Virus record (IMG/VR): IMGVR_UViG_3300025646_007973
Location: 1 to 20,592 of that record
Strand: one strand, 5' to 3'
Origin: a virus
Length of the DNA: 20,592 nucleotides
In this document: one piece after another, positions 14,913 to 20,592 of the stretch
Layout: every line of letters starts with the position of its first letter
How positions within the stretch are numbered: position 1 is the stretch's first letter
Position numbers and translations under genes: made by a program
The notes under the pieces: model-generated
Databases searched by the model: none
The model's input: the letters and a program-made list of their open reading frames with translations, nothing else
Told to the model about the DNA's origin: nothing

Positions 14913-15536
14913 TTATTTTTTAGACGGTGATAAATATTTGGAAAGCAATGTTCCTATAACTCCTACTTTTTGTCTAATTTTAATCCAATCTTCAGTTACT
15001 AAATTTGTTTGTTCAATAAAGGATATACCCATTATTCCAATTAGATTATTTTGTAAACTATATAATCCTACTATACATAAAGATTTAGTTTTAAATTCTG
15101 AGGATAAAGCTGATATTCCAAAAGTATTTTCTTCTATTTCAGTGTTAAAAATTTCAAGTTCCCCTTTTTCATATATTTCAGATAAAATTTGAGTAAATAA
15201 AGATACAGGTATGTTTTGAAAAGTGTTTTGAATAGCCGGGATTGAAGGTTTACATTTTTCATAAAATATAGAAAATTTTTGGATTGATTTCCCTGTAGGG
15301 TAAAAATATCCACCATTATGGAATTGGGATACCCATATTCGATCACAATCAATTTCTTCCATTAAATCTTTCATTTGCTCCTCTACTAAAGTGCTAGTTT
15401 CAAGAGCCTCCTTCATTGGAGTTTTACTGCTTTTCTTTTCTAGTTTTGATTTAACCCAAGTAACAGCTATAGGTCCTAATACTGCTGTAATAAATGCTAT
15501 TATGATAGCTCCAATAATTTCAATTGTAAAAATCAT
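14913..15536 (-). CDS. Membrane-anchored GAF-like domain protein
   Basis: A 207-residue protein. Residues 4-28 are one membrane helix (IEIIGAIIIAFITAVLGPIAV), followed by a Lys-rich cytoplasmic-side segment and a short helix. The rest (about 45-200) looks like a GAF-type sensor fold. It contains DRIWVSQFHNGGYFYPTGKS (65-84) and FSIFYE, a pattern I know from phage GAF-like proteins, and ends with beta strands such as SLCIVGLYSLQNNLIGIMGI. The ligand is unknown. It might sense a host metabolite or act at the membrane in lysis timing or superinfection control. Its start overlaps the stop of the zinc-ribbon gene (ATGA, 15533-15536), so the two are translated together. Confidence 0.76.
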   Translation of the reverse strand: MIFTIEIIGAIIIAFITAVLGPIAVTWVKSKLEKKSSKTPMKEALETSTLVEEQMKDLMEEIDCDRIWVSQFHNGGYFYPTGKSIQKFSIFYEKCKPSIPAIQNTFQNIPVSLFTQILSEIYEKGELEIFNTEIEENTFGISALSSEFKTKSLCIVGLYSLQNNLIGIMGISFIEQTNLVTEDWIKIRQKVGVIGTLLSKYLSPSKK

Positions 15537-16105
15537 TTTTTAAGATTCTTTAAGTAATTAATACCTTCATCAAGTGCTTTTTTAGCACGTTCTTTATCTA
15601 TACCGCCAACCCATTTTTGAATATCCCCAGCTTCTGTGATGTAGTTATTGTTACTCTCAGATAGCATATCTTCCATAAAACTTTTATACTCCTCAATATT
15701 AATATCGATTTCTTTATTAAAAGTAGTTTTTATATACTCTTCCCATTTACCTTCATTCTTTAATTTAGTTTCAGTAGTTGCTCTACAATCTAAACACTCT
15801 CCATAAGCTTTATAGTAGTAAGGATCTAATTGTTTGTCCATATTTTGTTTACAGTTAGGACAAAATATAGGAACAGCTACCTTTTTAAATTTATCTAATT
15901 TAGTTACATTTTCTTTAATACCATCTCGTATAGTCCACGTTTTACCATCTTCTTTCCAAATATCACCTTCTTTATAAGAAATAGATTCTTCACCATTATA
16001 ACCTATACCTGATGTGGTTTTATTTCCAGATTTTCCTTTAATAAGATTTCTAAGGCGTTCTACGTCTCGTTTTTGAAACTGTTTTTTTAGTATTGAATCT
16101 GACAT
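15533..16105 (-). CDS. Zinc-ribbon conserved phage protein
   Basis: A 190-residue protein opening MSDSILKKQFQKRDVERLRN, a conserved start that I recognise from marine T4-like phage hypothetical proteins. GDIWKEDGKTWTIRDGIKEN (47-66) forms a likely beta hairpin. Cys82-x-x-Cys85 and Cys104-x-x-Cys107 form a treble-clef/zinc-ribbon pair. The C-terminus GDIQKWVGGIDKERAKKALD is also conserved in style. It may bind nucleic acid or a protein partner. It shares one base with the upstream nucleotidase gene (TAATG at 16105) and four with the downstream GAF-like gene. No enzymatic motif is visible; function unknown. Confidence 0.8.
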   Translation of the reverse strand: MSDSILKKQFQKRDVERLRNLIKGKSGNKTTSGIGYNGEESISYKEGDIWKEDGKTWTIRDGIKENVTKLDKFKKVAVPIFCPNCKQNMDKQLDPYYYKAYGECLDCRATTETKLKNEGKWEEYIKTTFNKEIDINIEEYKSFMEDMLSESNNNYITEAGDIQKWVGGIDKERAKKALDEGINYLKNLKK

Positions 16106-16650
16106 TATAGTCCTAGTTGTTTAAGTTGTTTAATGGTATCTTCTGTGGATGTATGTAAAATACCTGTTCCCCCAGAAGAATTCCAGTTATCTATTGTACT
16201 CGCCTTATCGTCTATAAGTATATCAGACTTTGTGAGGTTTAATTTAATTTGATGTTTTTCTTTAGCGGGTTTAAAATTTACTTTAGGTTTGTTGGGGAAT
16301 AAGTCGGGGTGGATTTTACGTAGCCAAACTAATTTACCTACTTTAGATTGTTTTTTAACAGAAGGTGCAGTTAATATTTCATAATCATATTGTGAAACAT
16401 AATCTACTAACTTTTTTGCTTCAGGCATTAAAGGAATTCCTGCCCAAAATTTAACTTTATTTTTCTCATCTATTAAATCCCAAAACTTTTTCTTTCCATG
16501 TTTATCTTTATATTCACTAGGAGTCATTCCTGAAATATCTAAAAATCGCTGATCAAAGTCTGCTATTACACCATCCATATCTAAATAAATAGTATATGCT
16601 GATATTTCGTTTTCTTTAATTAGTTTGTATAGATCAAATAAATTAGCCAT
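16105..16650 (-). CDS. HAD-superfamily 5'(3')-deoxyribonucleotidase-like phosphatase with N-terminal tag
   Basis: A 181-residue protein. After the tag-like MANLFDLYKLIKENE (1-15) comes the HAD motif I, Y-L-D24-M-D26-G-V-I-A-D-F-D, the form used by NT5C-type 5' nucleotidases. Motif II is likely LTAPS (93-97). Motif IV is ILIDDK (144-149), preceded by a conserved D143. Basic residues between (KVGKLVWLRK) can supply motif III Lys. It should dephosphorylate nucleoside monophosphates, perhaps host dNMPs during nucleotide recycling. The ~17 residues before the first strand are not needed for the HAD fold and match the N-terminal tags of neighbouring virion proteins, so the enzyme may be packaged. 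It precedes the zinc-ribbon gene by a TAATG overlap. Confidence 0.83.
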   Translation of the reverse strand: MANLFDLYKLIKENEISAYTIYLDMDGVIADFDQRFLDISGMTPSEYKDKHGKKKFWDLIDEKNKVKFWAGIPLMPEAKKLVDYVSQYDYEILTAPSVKKQSKVGKLVWLRKIHPDLFPNKPKVNFKPAKEKHQIKLNLTKSDILIDDKASTIDNWNSSGGTGILHTSTEDTIKQLKQLGL

Positions 16651-16664
16651 AACTAAAAGGATTT

Positions 16665-17168
16665 TTAATTTTGGTTATTTTCTTTTAATATACTTTCAGT
16701 TATTATATCAGTCCACTCTCTAAATGTCATAGTCCCTAAAGTATTAGCTTCTTTTTCTAATTCATACAAATAATCATCTTCAGTTATATTAGTAGTAGAT
16801 ATATGATTTAAACGATCTTCACAATTTTGCATATGATGTATCATTTCATGTGCAAACGAACGCATAACATCTTTTGGGTGTCTGTTTAAAGTATATAATA
16901 CTATTCTATGGTGATTTGGATCATAATATGCTGTTTTACCAAAAAAGTTTTTAGAGTTTTCAACATCATCATTTACAAATTTTACAGTTGGTAAAGGTCT
17001 CAACTTTATTCCTTTATCAAGCATAAATTTAGTTAATGATTTTATATGTTTAGGATAATCAAAAGAATCATAATTTTCTTCTTCTTTCATTATCTCTCTT
17101 GCAAATTGGTTTAACCCAAATGGGTCTTTACCTAAATTTTTATTAAATCCTTCTTTTTTGAGTGCCAT
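16665..17168 (-). CDS. HExxH zinc metallopeptidase-like protein
   Basis: A 167-residue protein with S-F-A-H107-E-M-I-H111-H-M-Q-N, a zincin active-site helix, and a downstream E-L-E-K-E-A-N (136-142) that could give the third zinc ligand Glu. The conserved end FREWTDIITE is typical of this phage-borne type. Residues 17-30 (FGLNQFAREIMKEE) resemble the N-terminal tags of the virion proteins nearby. The substrate is unknown: it could be a virion-packaged protease or act on host proteins. It is not the usual Ser-type prohead protease. It lies 11 bp after the nuclease gene and 14 bp before the nucleotidase gene. The HExxH assignment is firm; peptidase activity is likely but unproven. Confidence 0.82.
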   Translation of the reverse strand: MALKKEGFNKNLGKDPFGLNQFAREIMKEEENYDSFDYPKHIKSLTKFMLDKGIKLRPLPTVKFVNDDVENSKNFFGKTAYYDPNHHRIVLYTLNRHPKDVMRSFAHEMIHHMQNCEDRLNHISTTNITEDDYLYELEKEANTLGTMTFREWTDIITESILKENNQN

Positions 17169-17179
17169 GTTTATACATA

Positions 17180-17944
17180 TTATAAGTTTCTTTTAGCAGT
17201 AGTTTTAAATTCTGTAAATGATGGGGAATGTGAGGGGTTTTCTAAGTCAAATAGTTTTTTAACTGTGTTGAATATGTCTAAATTTTCTTCTTGGGTTCTA
17301 TTTGATTCATACATTTCCCATCCTTTACCTTGCATTTTACCTTTAGCAGGTTTACGTTTAGAAGATTTTAACCATAAAATACCATGTCTATCTGCTTTTT
17401 TACCAAAACATTCTTCATAACATTTACCATAAATTGCAGTTTGTAAATCGTAAGTTGTTTGCAAACTATTAGATGTTTTAAAGTCTATAATCCATAATTC
17501 ATCTTCAATTTCACAGACTAAATCACAAGTACCTGCTACTTTAAGTTCATCTGAAAATAAATGTACTTCTGTTTCTATAAGTGTAGGATTATATTCTTCC
17601 CACCATTCAACAAATTTTAAAAACATTTGCCATATGTTTGGGTCATATTGAGGATACCCAGATGAATTTAAAAAATTAAGTTCCTCACCATTTAAATAAC
17701 TTTCAATCATTTCATGTACTTGGGTACCTTCTTCACCTGCTTTTTGTACGATATAATCAGCGTTATATCCTACTCTTTTTAACCAATCTTCAAAATGTTT
17801 TCCTTTAGGATAACAACTTAAAACATAAGTAATAGAAGGATAGTATTCTCCATTTCTTTGATAATATCTAGAATCAGGTAATGTTATTTGTTTTGCATCA
17901 TCTGATATTTGTAAGATTCGATTGTAGGATTTTTTAATGTTCAT
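17180..17944 (-). CDS. PD-(D/E)XK nuclease, RecB/Cas4-like exonuclease
   Basis: A 254-residue protein with the RecB-family nuclease motif set: G-T-Q-V-H77, I-E124-T-E126, A-G-T-C-D141, I-I-D154-F-K156 and the closing Q168-x-x-x-Y172. The order and spacing match PDDEXK_1 phage nucleases. There is no four-cysteine Fe-S cluster as in true Cas4, although several Cys are present in the helix after motif QxxxY. It probably processes DNA ends in replication, recombination or host DNA breakdown. Its ATG overlaps the primase stop (ATGA, 17941-17944), so it is translated together with the primase, which supports a replication/recombination role. Confidence 0.86.
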   Translation of the reverse strand: MNIKKSYNRILQISDDAKQITLPDSRYYQRNGEYYPSITYVLSCYPKGKHFEDWLKRVGYNADYIVQKAGEEGTQVHEMIESYLNGEELNFLNSSGYPQYDPNIWQMFLKFVEWWEEYNPTLIETEVHLFSDELKVAGTCDLVCEIEDELWIIDFKTSNSLQTTYDLQTAIYGKCYEECFGKKADRHGILWLKSSKRKPAKGKMQGKGWEMYESNRTQEENLDIFNTVKKLFDLENPSHSPSFTEFKTTAKRNL

Positions 17945-18870
17945 ATTAAAGATAATTTTTTCTCCATAAGTGAATATTGAGTTAATGGAGTAACGGTTTG
18001 TATTAATTTAGTGAAGTTTTCAAAACCTAATTCACTTGGGTCTTTTCCTTGCAATTCAACAAAATAAACTTCTTTTCCAACATTTAAAAGTTGTTCACAA
18101 AATTTTAAAGCTTGGCCTATTGCATCATCATCTAAAGCAATATATATTTTTTCAACTTTAGATTCAACTAACTTTTTCATTAAATTAGGTTGTATGTTTT
18201 TACCAAATAGTGGTATAACATTTCTTTTTATGGCTATTGCATCAAATGGACCTTCACATAGTATTATAGGTAAATCCCAATTAATAAACAACTCAAACGG
18301 TATAATATCGCGAGAAACATCTGGGTTACGGTATTTTATGTAGGGGTTTTTTTCGAATGATCTCGCGGTGAAATAATTTAATTTACCGTCGTTATCATAT
18401 GAAGGTATGATGATCATATTTGAATATCGCCCATAATCACAATATCCTATATTGTATTTATAAATGTCTTGTACAGTTATATTTCGTTTTTTTAGATAAG
18501 CATAAGCATGTTTAGCAATAATGTCTTTATTATCTACAAATTTTTTAAATTCTTTAGGTAATTCTAATGTTTTTTCTTCAACTATAGTTTCTTTATCATT
18601 GTAAACATTTTTAACTAGTTTGTCTAGTTCTTGAAAGTAATTAGAAGATACTTTTATCTGTTTAAATAAGGTTCTTATGGTTTTACCTTTTTTACCGCAT
18701 ACCCAGCATTGCCAAAGATTAATTCCTTTTTTATTTTCTGTGAGATTAATTTCTAATTTGGGTTTATGATGATGACAAAAAGGGCAATTATAAGCTTGGT
18801 TTCCTCTAGCAGTTCGTTTTCCTTTGCCTAGAACTTTATTTACTAGATTAACTAATAATTCATTTACCAT
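17941..18870 (-). CDS. DNA primase (T4 gp61-like; DnaG family)
   Basis: A 309-residue primase. The N-terminus carries a zinc-binding domain, Cys29-x-x-Cys32 and Cys55-x-x-Cys58, with a His-rich turn. A linker of about 45 residues leads to the RNA-polymerase-like core with NMIIIPSYDNDGKLNYFTAR. The TOPRIM site follows: E206 in ILCEGPFDAIA and the acidic D247-D-D249 in IALDDDAIGQA, then K276-D277. The length is close to T4 gp61. It would synthesise RNA primers for lagging-strand replication with the phage helicase, which is outside this window. An inverted repeat just before the ATG (18877-18895) may control translation. It is coupled to the PD-(D/E)XK nuclease downstream. Confidence 0.9.
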   Translation of the reverse strand: MVNELLVNLVNKVLGKGKRTARGNQAYNCPFCHHHKPKLEINLTENKKGINLWQCWVCGKKGKTIRTLFKQIKVSSNYFQELDKLVKNVYNDKETIVEEKTLELPKEFKKFVDNKDIIAKHAYAYLKKRNITVQDIYKYNIGYCDYGRYSNMIIIPSYDNDGKLNYFTARSFEKNPYIKYRNPDVSRDIIPFELFINWDLPIILCEGPFDAIAIKRNVIPLFGKNIQPNLMKKLVESKVEKIYIALDDDAIGQALKFCEQLLNVGKEVYFVELQGKDPSELGFENFTKLIQTVTPLTQYSLMEKKLSLI

Positions 18871-18896
18871 AACTATAAGGTATGAAATTTACCTTA
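18871..18896 (-). promoter_or_regulatory. Hairpin in the primase leader
   Basis: In the 26-bp gap before the primase start the minus strand reads AAGGTA (18895-18890), a 7-base loop and TACCTT (18882-18877), a perfect 6-bp stem that ends 6 bases before the ATG. Such a structure would sit over the initiation region and could act as a translational operator. No U-tract follows, so it is not a terminator. The symmetry is directly seen; the role is inference. Confidence 0.4.
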
Positions 18897-19343
18897 CTAT
18901 TCAAAATCTTTTCTGTAGAATTTACCTAAAATATTATCATTAAAATACATATCAGGTTCTTCTAGTACTCTATATACAAATAAAGTTTGTGTTTCATAAT
19001 AAGTTAAAAGTTTTTTGCTTGAGCAAGTATGTAGTATTTCTTTTGTAAAATTTTTAGATGGTTCATTTTTTACAAGTTCAAGTAAAGGTTTGTTTGAACC
19101 CCAATATTTTATCCAATCAGATTCTAAAATAGCTATTTTATATGAAGGTTTTCTACCTACTACACCTTCATACATTGTAAGTTCTTTTTTTCCTAATTTT
19201 ACTTTTCTTTGATAGTAAAGTACTTTTTTACCAATATAAGCTTTATTAGAAGGTAAGTGAGTTATTTTATAGATGAACCCATATGTGTTATCGGGGAATT
19301 GGGAAATATCGGATATTTCCTCTTTTTTATATGTCCAGTTCAT
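18897..19343 (-). CDS. GIY-YIG endonuclease (Seg-like)
   Basis: A 148-residue protein with the GIY-YIG core: Y-G-F-I-Y25 replacing GIY, then AY36-I-G38-K. Downstream lie S-D-W-I-K-Y-W-G-S-N (75-84), ILHTC and the catalytic-type Glu117 in YYETQ, and the end is YFNDNILGKFYRKD. This is the arrangement of free-standing phage GIY-YIG enzymes of the SegE type. It could be a homing endonuclease that spreads itself, or a domesticated nuclease. It lies between the virion paralogs and the replication genes, 3 bp after one and 26 bp before the other, the type of boundary where such genes insert in T4-like phages. The catalytic Arg is not certain (candidates R46, R64). Confidence 0.85.
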   Translation of the reverse strand: MNWTYKKEEISDISQFPDNTYGFIYKITHLPSNKAYIGKKVLYYQRKVKLGKKELTMYEGVVGRKPSYKIAILESDWIKYWGSNKPLLELVKNEPSKNFTKEILHTCSSKKLLTYYETQTLFVYRVLEEPDMYFNDNILGKFYRKDFE

Positions 19344-19346
19344 GAT

Positions 19347-20267
19347 TTATAAATCTAAATTAACTAGTATAGTTGTATCAGTGACTGATGATATAGGTAA
19401 AGGTTGTGATAATTTTGCAACTGCTATTAATTCTTTATTATTATTATACATACCAACAGTTGTAATGTATGGAGTAAAATATGAACCTGTAGCAAAATCA
19501 TATAATGTACCATCTAAAGAACTACCTGATATAAGAGTGGGGTTTTGGGAAAAATTAAATTCGTTTTGACGTAATGTACATTTATATTGTGATTCGTATA
19601 TTGTTGTTGTGCTTTCAAATGAACAAGTTATAGCTAGTCCTTCATACATGTTTTCTAAATCTAAAGCACTTATTCCCCAATCTTGTTGAGTTAGTATAGC
19701 TATACCATGTTCATAAATTATATTACCTACATTGATGCTAGATGATAATAAATTACCATTAGTATCATCTGTTATTGTAACATCTTCTGTCCAATTAGAT
19801 CCATCATCATTACATTCTAAAATAAAAGATCCAGGTTTAATATACTCACCATATAAATTAGATGGGATAGAAAAAACTAATATTTTATCAGATGATCCTG
19901 TAGGGAAAGATCGAGATTGAGTTAAAGTAGTAGATAAATAATTATAATAATTAGGAGTATAAGCTGGGCCTGTTATAGTACCATCAATATTAAAAGAAGC
20001 TGTTCCTGCAGGAGAGCCTGCGGGGTTTTCTAAAAAATTAGAGTAATATAATTCTTTTATAGAGTCATATATTAATCTTTGATATTGAGTTGTAATTAAT
20101 CCTGTAGTATTAGAACCAGAAACAAATTCCCAATTTCGGCCTATATATCTATCTATTGAAACATTGGAAGCGGTAAGTTCGGAATTTCCTTTAAAAGTAA
20201 AAGATTTATTTACCTTAAAAGGTGAGATAACAATATCTGAAGTAATAAAGGGTTTGTAAACGCTCAT
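19347..20267 (-). CDS. Virion structural protein, paralog of the adjacent gene
   Basis: A 306-residue, beta-rich protein without signal peptide or membrane helix. It begins MSVYKPFITSDIVISPFKVN. The C-terminal ~80 residues (from EFNFSQNPTLISGSS through YITTVGMYNNNKELIAVAKL to VNLDL) form a conserved module that I associate with marine T4-like phage structural proteins, probably baseplate or tail. The next gene upstream ends with the same module, so the two are tandem duplicates. It starts 5 bp after that gene's stop and ends 3 bp before the endonuclease start. Asn, Ser and Thr-rich composition is common in tail proteins. The exact part of the virion is not determined. Confidence 0.82.
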   Translation of the reverse strand: MSVYKPFITSDIVISPFKVNKSFTFKGNSELTASNVSIDRYIGRNWEFVSGSNTTGLITTQYQRLIYDSIKELYYSNFLENPAGSPAGTASFNIDGTITGPAYTPNYYNYLSTTLTQSRSFPTGSSDKILVFSIPSNLYGEYIKPGSFILECNDDGSNWTEDVTITDDTNGNLLSSSINVGNIIYEHGIAILTQQDWGISALDLENMYEGLAITCSFESTTTIYESQYKCTLRQNEFNFSQNPTLISGSSLDGTLYDFATGSYFTPYITTVGMYNNNKELIAVAKLSQPLPISSVTDTTILVNLDL

Positions 20268-20272
20268 TCATC

Positions 20273-20592
20273 CTAAAAATCTAGTTTAACTCTAACTAAA
20301 GCTTCTTTAGTAAAGTCTTTTAATAAAGGTCTTGATAATTTAGCTACAGCTAACAATTCATTTGAGTTATTGTACATACCAATAGTTGTTATATAAACTT
20401 GTGGTTGATTTATAAAATCATCATATATAACTTCTCCTGTTGATCCTGAAATAAATGATGGGTTTTCTGAATAGTTAAATTCACTGTTTCGAGCTCTAAT
20501 AAATACATAATCTGATGTAATTGTTTCTTGGGAATTTAAACCAAATGAAGCTCCTTTACTAATAGCAGTATATAAAGTTTCATTATTTTCTC
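20273..20592 (-). CDS. Virion structural protein, C-terminal part (partial, tandem paralog)
   Basis: A frame open from the right window edge to a TAG at 20275-20273 gives 105 residues. It includes EFNYSENPSFISGSTGE, VYITTIGMYNNSNELLAVAK and LVRVKLDF at the end. These align without large gaps to the C-terminus of the adjacent complete gene (EFNFSQNPTLISGSS, YITTVGMYNNNKELIAVAKL, ILVNLDL). The start and N-terminal two thirds lie outside the window. The segment VFIRARNSEFNYS is a conserved phrase of this structural protein type. Confidence 0.82.
   Translation of the reverse strand, partial: ENNETLYTAISKGASFGLNSQETITSDYVFIRARNSEFNYSENPSFISGSTGEVIYDDFINQPQVYITTIGMYNNSNELLAVAKLSRPLLKDFTKEALVRVKLDF

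Noticed and set aside
15134-15352. Minus-strand frame of 72 codons inside the GAF-like gene
   Set aside because: It lies entirely inside the 14913-15536 gene in another frame, has no recognisable motif, and the host gene has clear conserved segments over the same bases.
17180-17944. PD-(D/E)XK protein as a Cas4 of a CRISPR system
   Set aside because: There is no Fe-S cysteine set in the expected place, no cas genes and no array. Coupling to the primase supports a replication or recombination nuclease.
511-19920. Plus-strand open frames, for example 511-774, 791-1111, 6072-6440, 11485-11760, 13735-14193, 14368-14622, 14938-15192 and 19273-19569
   Set aside because: All lie opposite better-supported minus-strand genes with recognisable domains. 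They are rich in Ser, Phe and Leu, as expected for the complement of Glu/Lys/Asp codons. None has a domain, and none fits the gene packing.

Overview
The window reads as part of the genome of a tailed bacteriophage (Caudoviricetes, probably a T4-like or large marine/freshwater myovirus) that infects a Bacteroidota, most likely flavobacterial, host. Evidence for a phage: genes are packed head to tail on the minus strand with 1-11 bp gaps or ATGA/TAATG overlaps; there is a T4 gp61-like primase, a GIY-YIG endonuclease of the phage Seg type, tandem virion-protein paralogs, and many small virion-associated protein families that I recognise from marine T4-like phages. Evidence for the host: very low GC, A/T-rich start regions with no Shine-Dalgarno sequence, signal peptides ending in the flavobacterial form SFSQ/IFSQ, and a secreted protein with a C-terminal type IX secretion (T9SS) sorting domain. 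T9SS is confined to Bacteroidota. No integrase, tRNA, CRISPR array or insertion sequence was seen.

Layout, read along the minus strand from right to left. (1) 20592-19347: two tandem paralogous virion proteins, the first cut by the window edge. (2) 19343-17180: a nucleic-acid block with a GIY-YIG endonuclease, a DNA primase (zinc finger plus TOPRIM) and a PD-(D/E)XK nuclease. (3) 17168-14913: small enzymes and conserved phage proteins: an HExxH metallopeptidase, a HAD-type 5'-nucleotidase, a zinc-ribbon protein and a membrane-anchored GAF-like protein. (4) 14888-9306: virion/head-type proteins: an acidic protein, a 1179-residue multidomain protein, a conserved 155-residue protein with a Pro/Glu/Thr tail, and a 307-residue protein. 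(5) 9248-7651: a calcineurin-like phosphoesterase translationally coupled to a P-loop kinase-like protein. (6) 7639-5493: four more virion-type proteins, closed by a clear rho-independent terminator at 5410-5443. (7) 5386-1501: an accessory block with a conserved 156-residue protein, a COG2509-like FAD dehydrogenase, the T9SS-sorted secreted protein and a P-loop ATPase/kinase. (8) 1476-1: a tagged virion-type protein, then an overlapping pair of membrane/coiled-coil proteins that resembles a spanin (lysis) pair.

The most unusual pattern is shared by otherwise unrelated proteins. Seven to ten of them begin with, or carry near the N-terminus, a short amphipathic helix of the form L-x-x-(L/I)-(I/V)-x-E-(A/E/N/S). 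Several also contain (L/I)-x-E followed by A, G or N in their linkers. This resembles the capsid-targeting peptides and gp21 prohead-protease sites of T4. I infer that much of the window may encode a set of proteins packaged into the head and trimmed there, including a nucleotidase and a protease that could be injected with the DNA. The second notable point is the phage-encoded T9SS cargo protein, which would hijack the host's own surface-display system.

All functional calls rest on motif recognition by eye; no database search was run.
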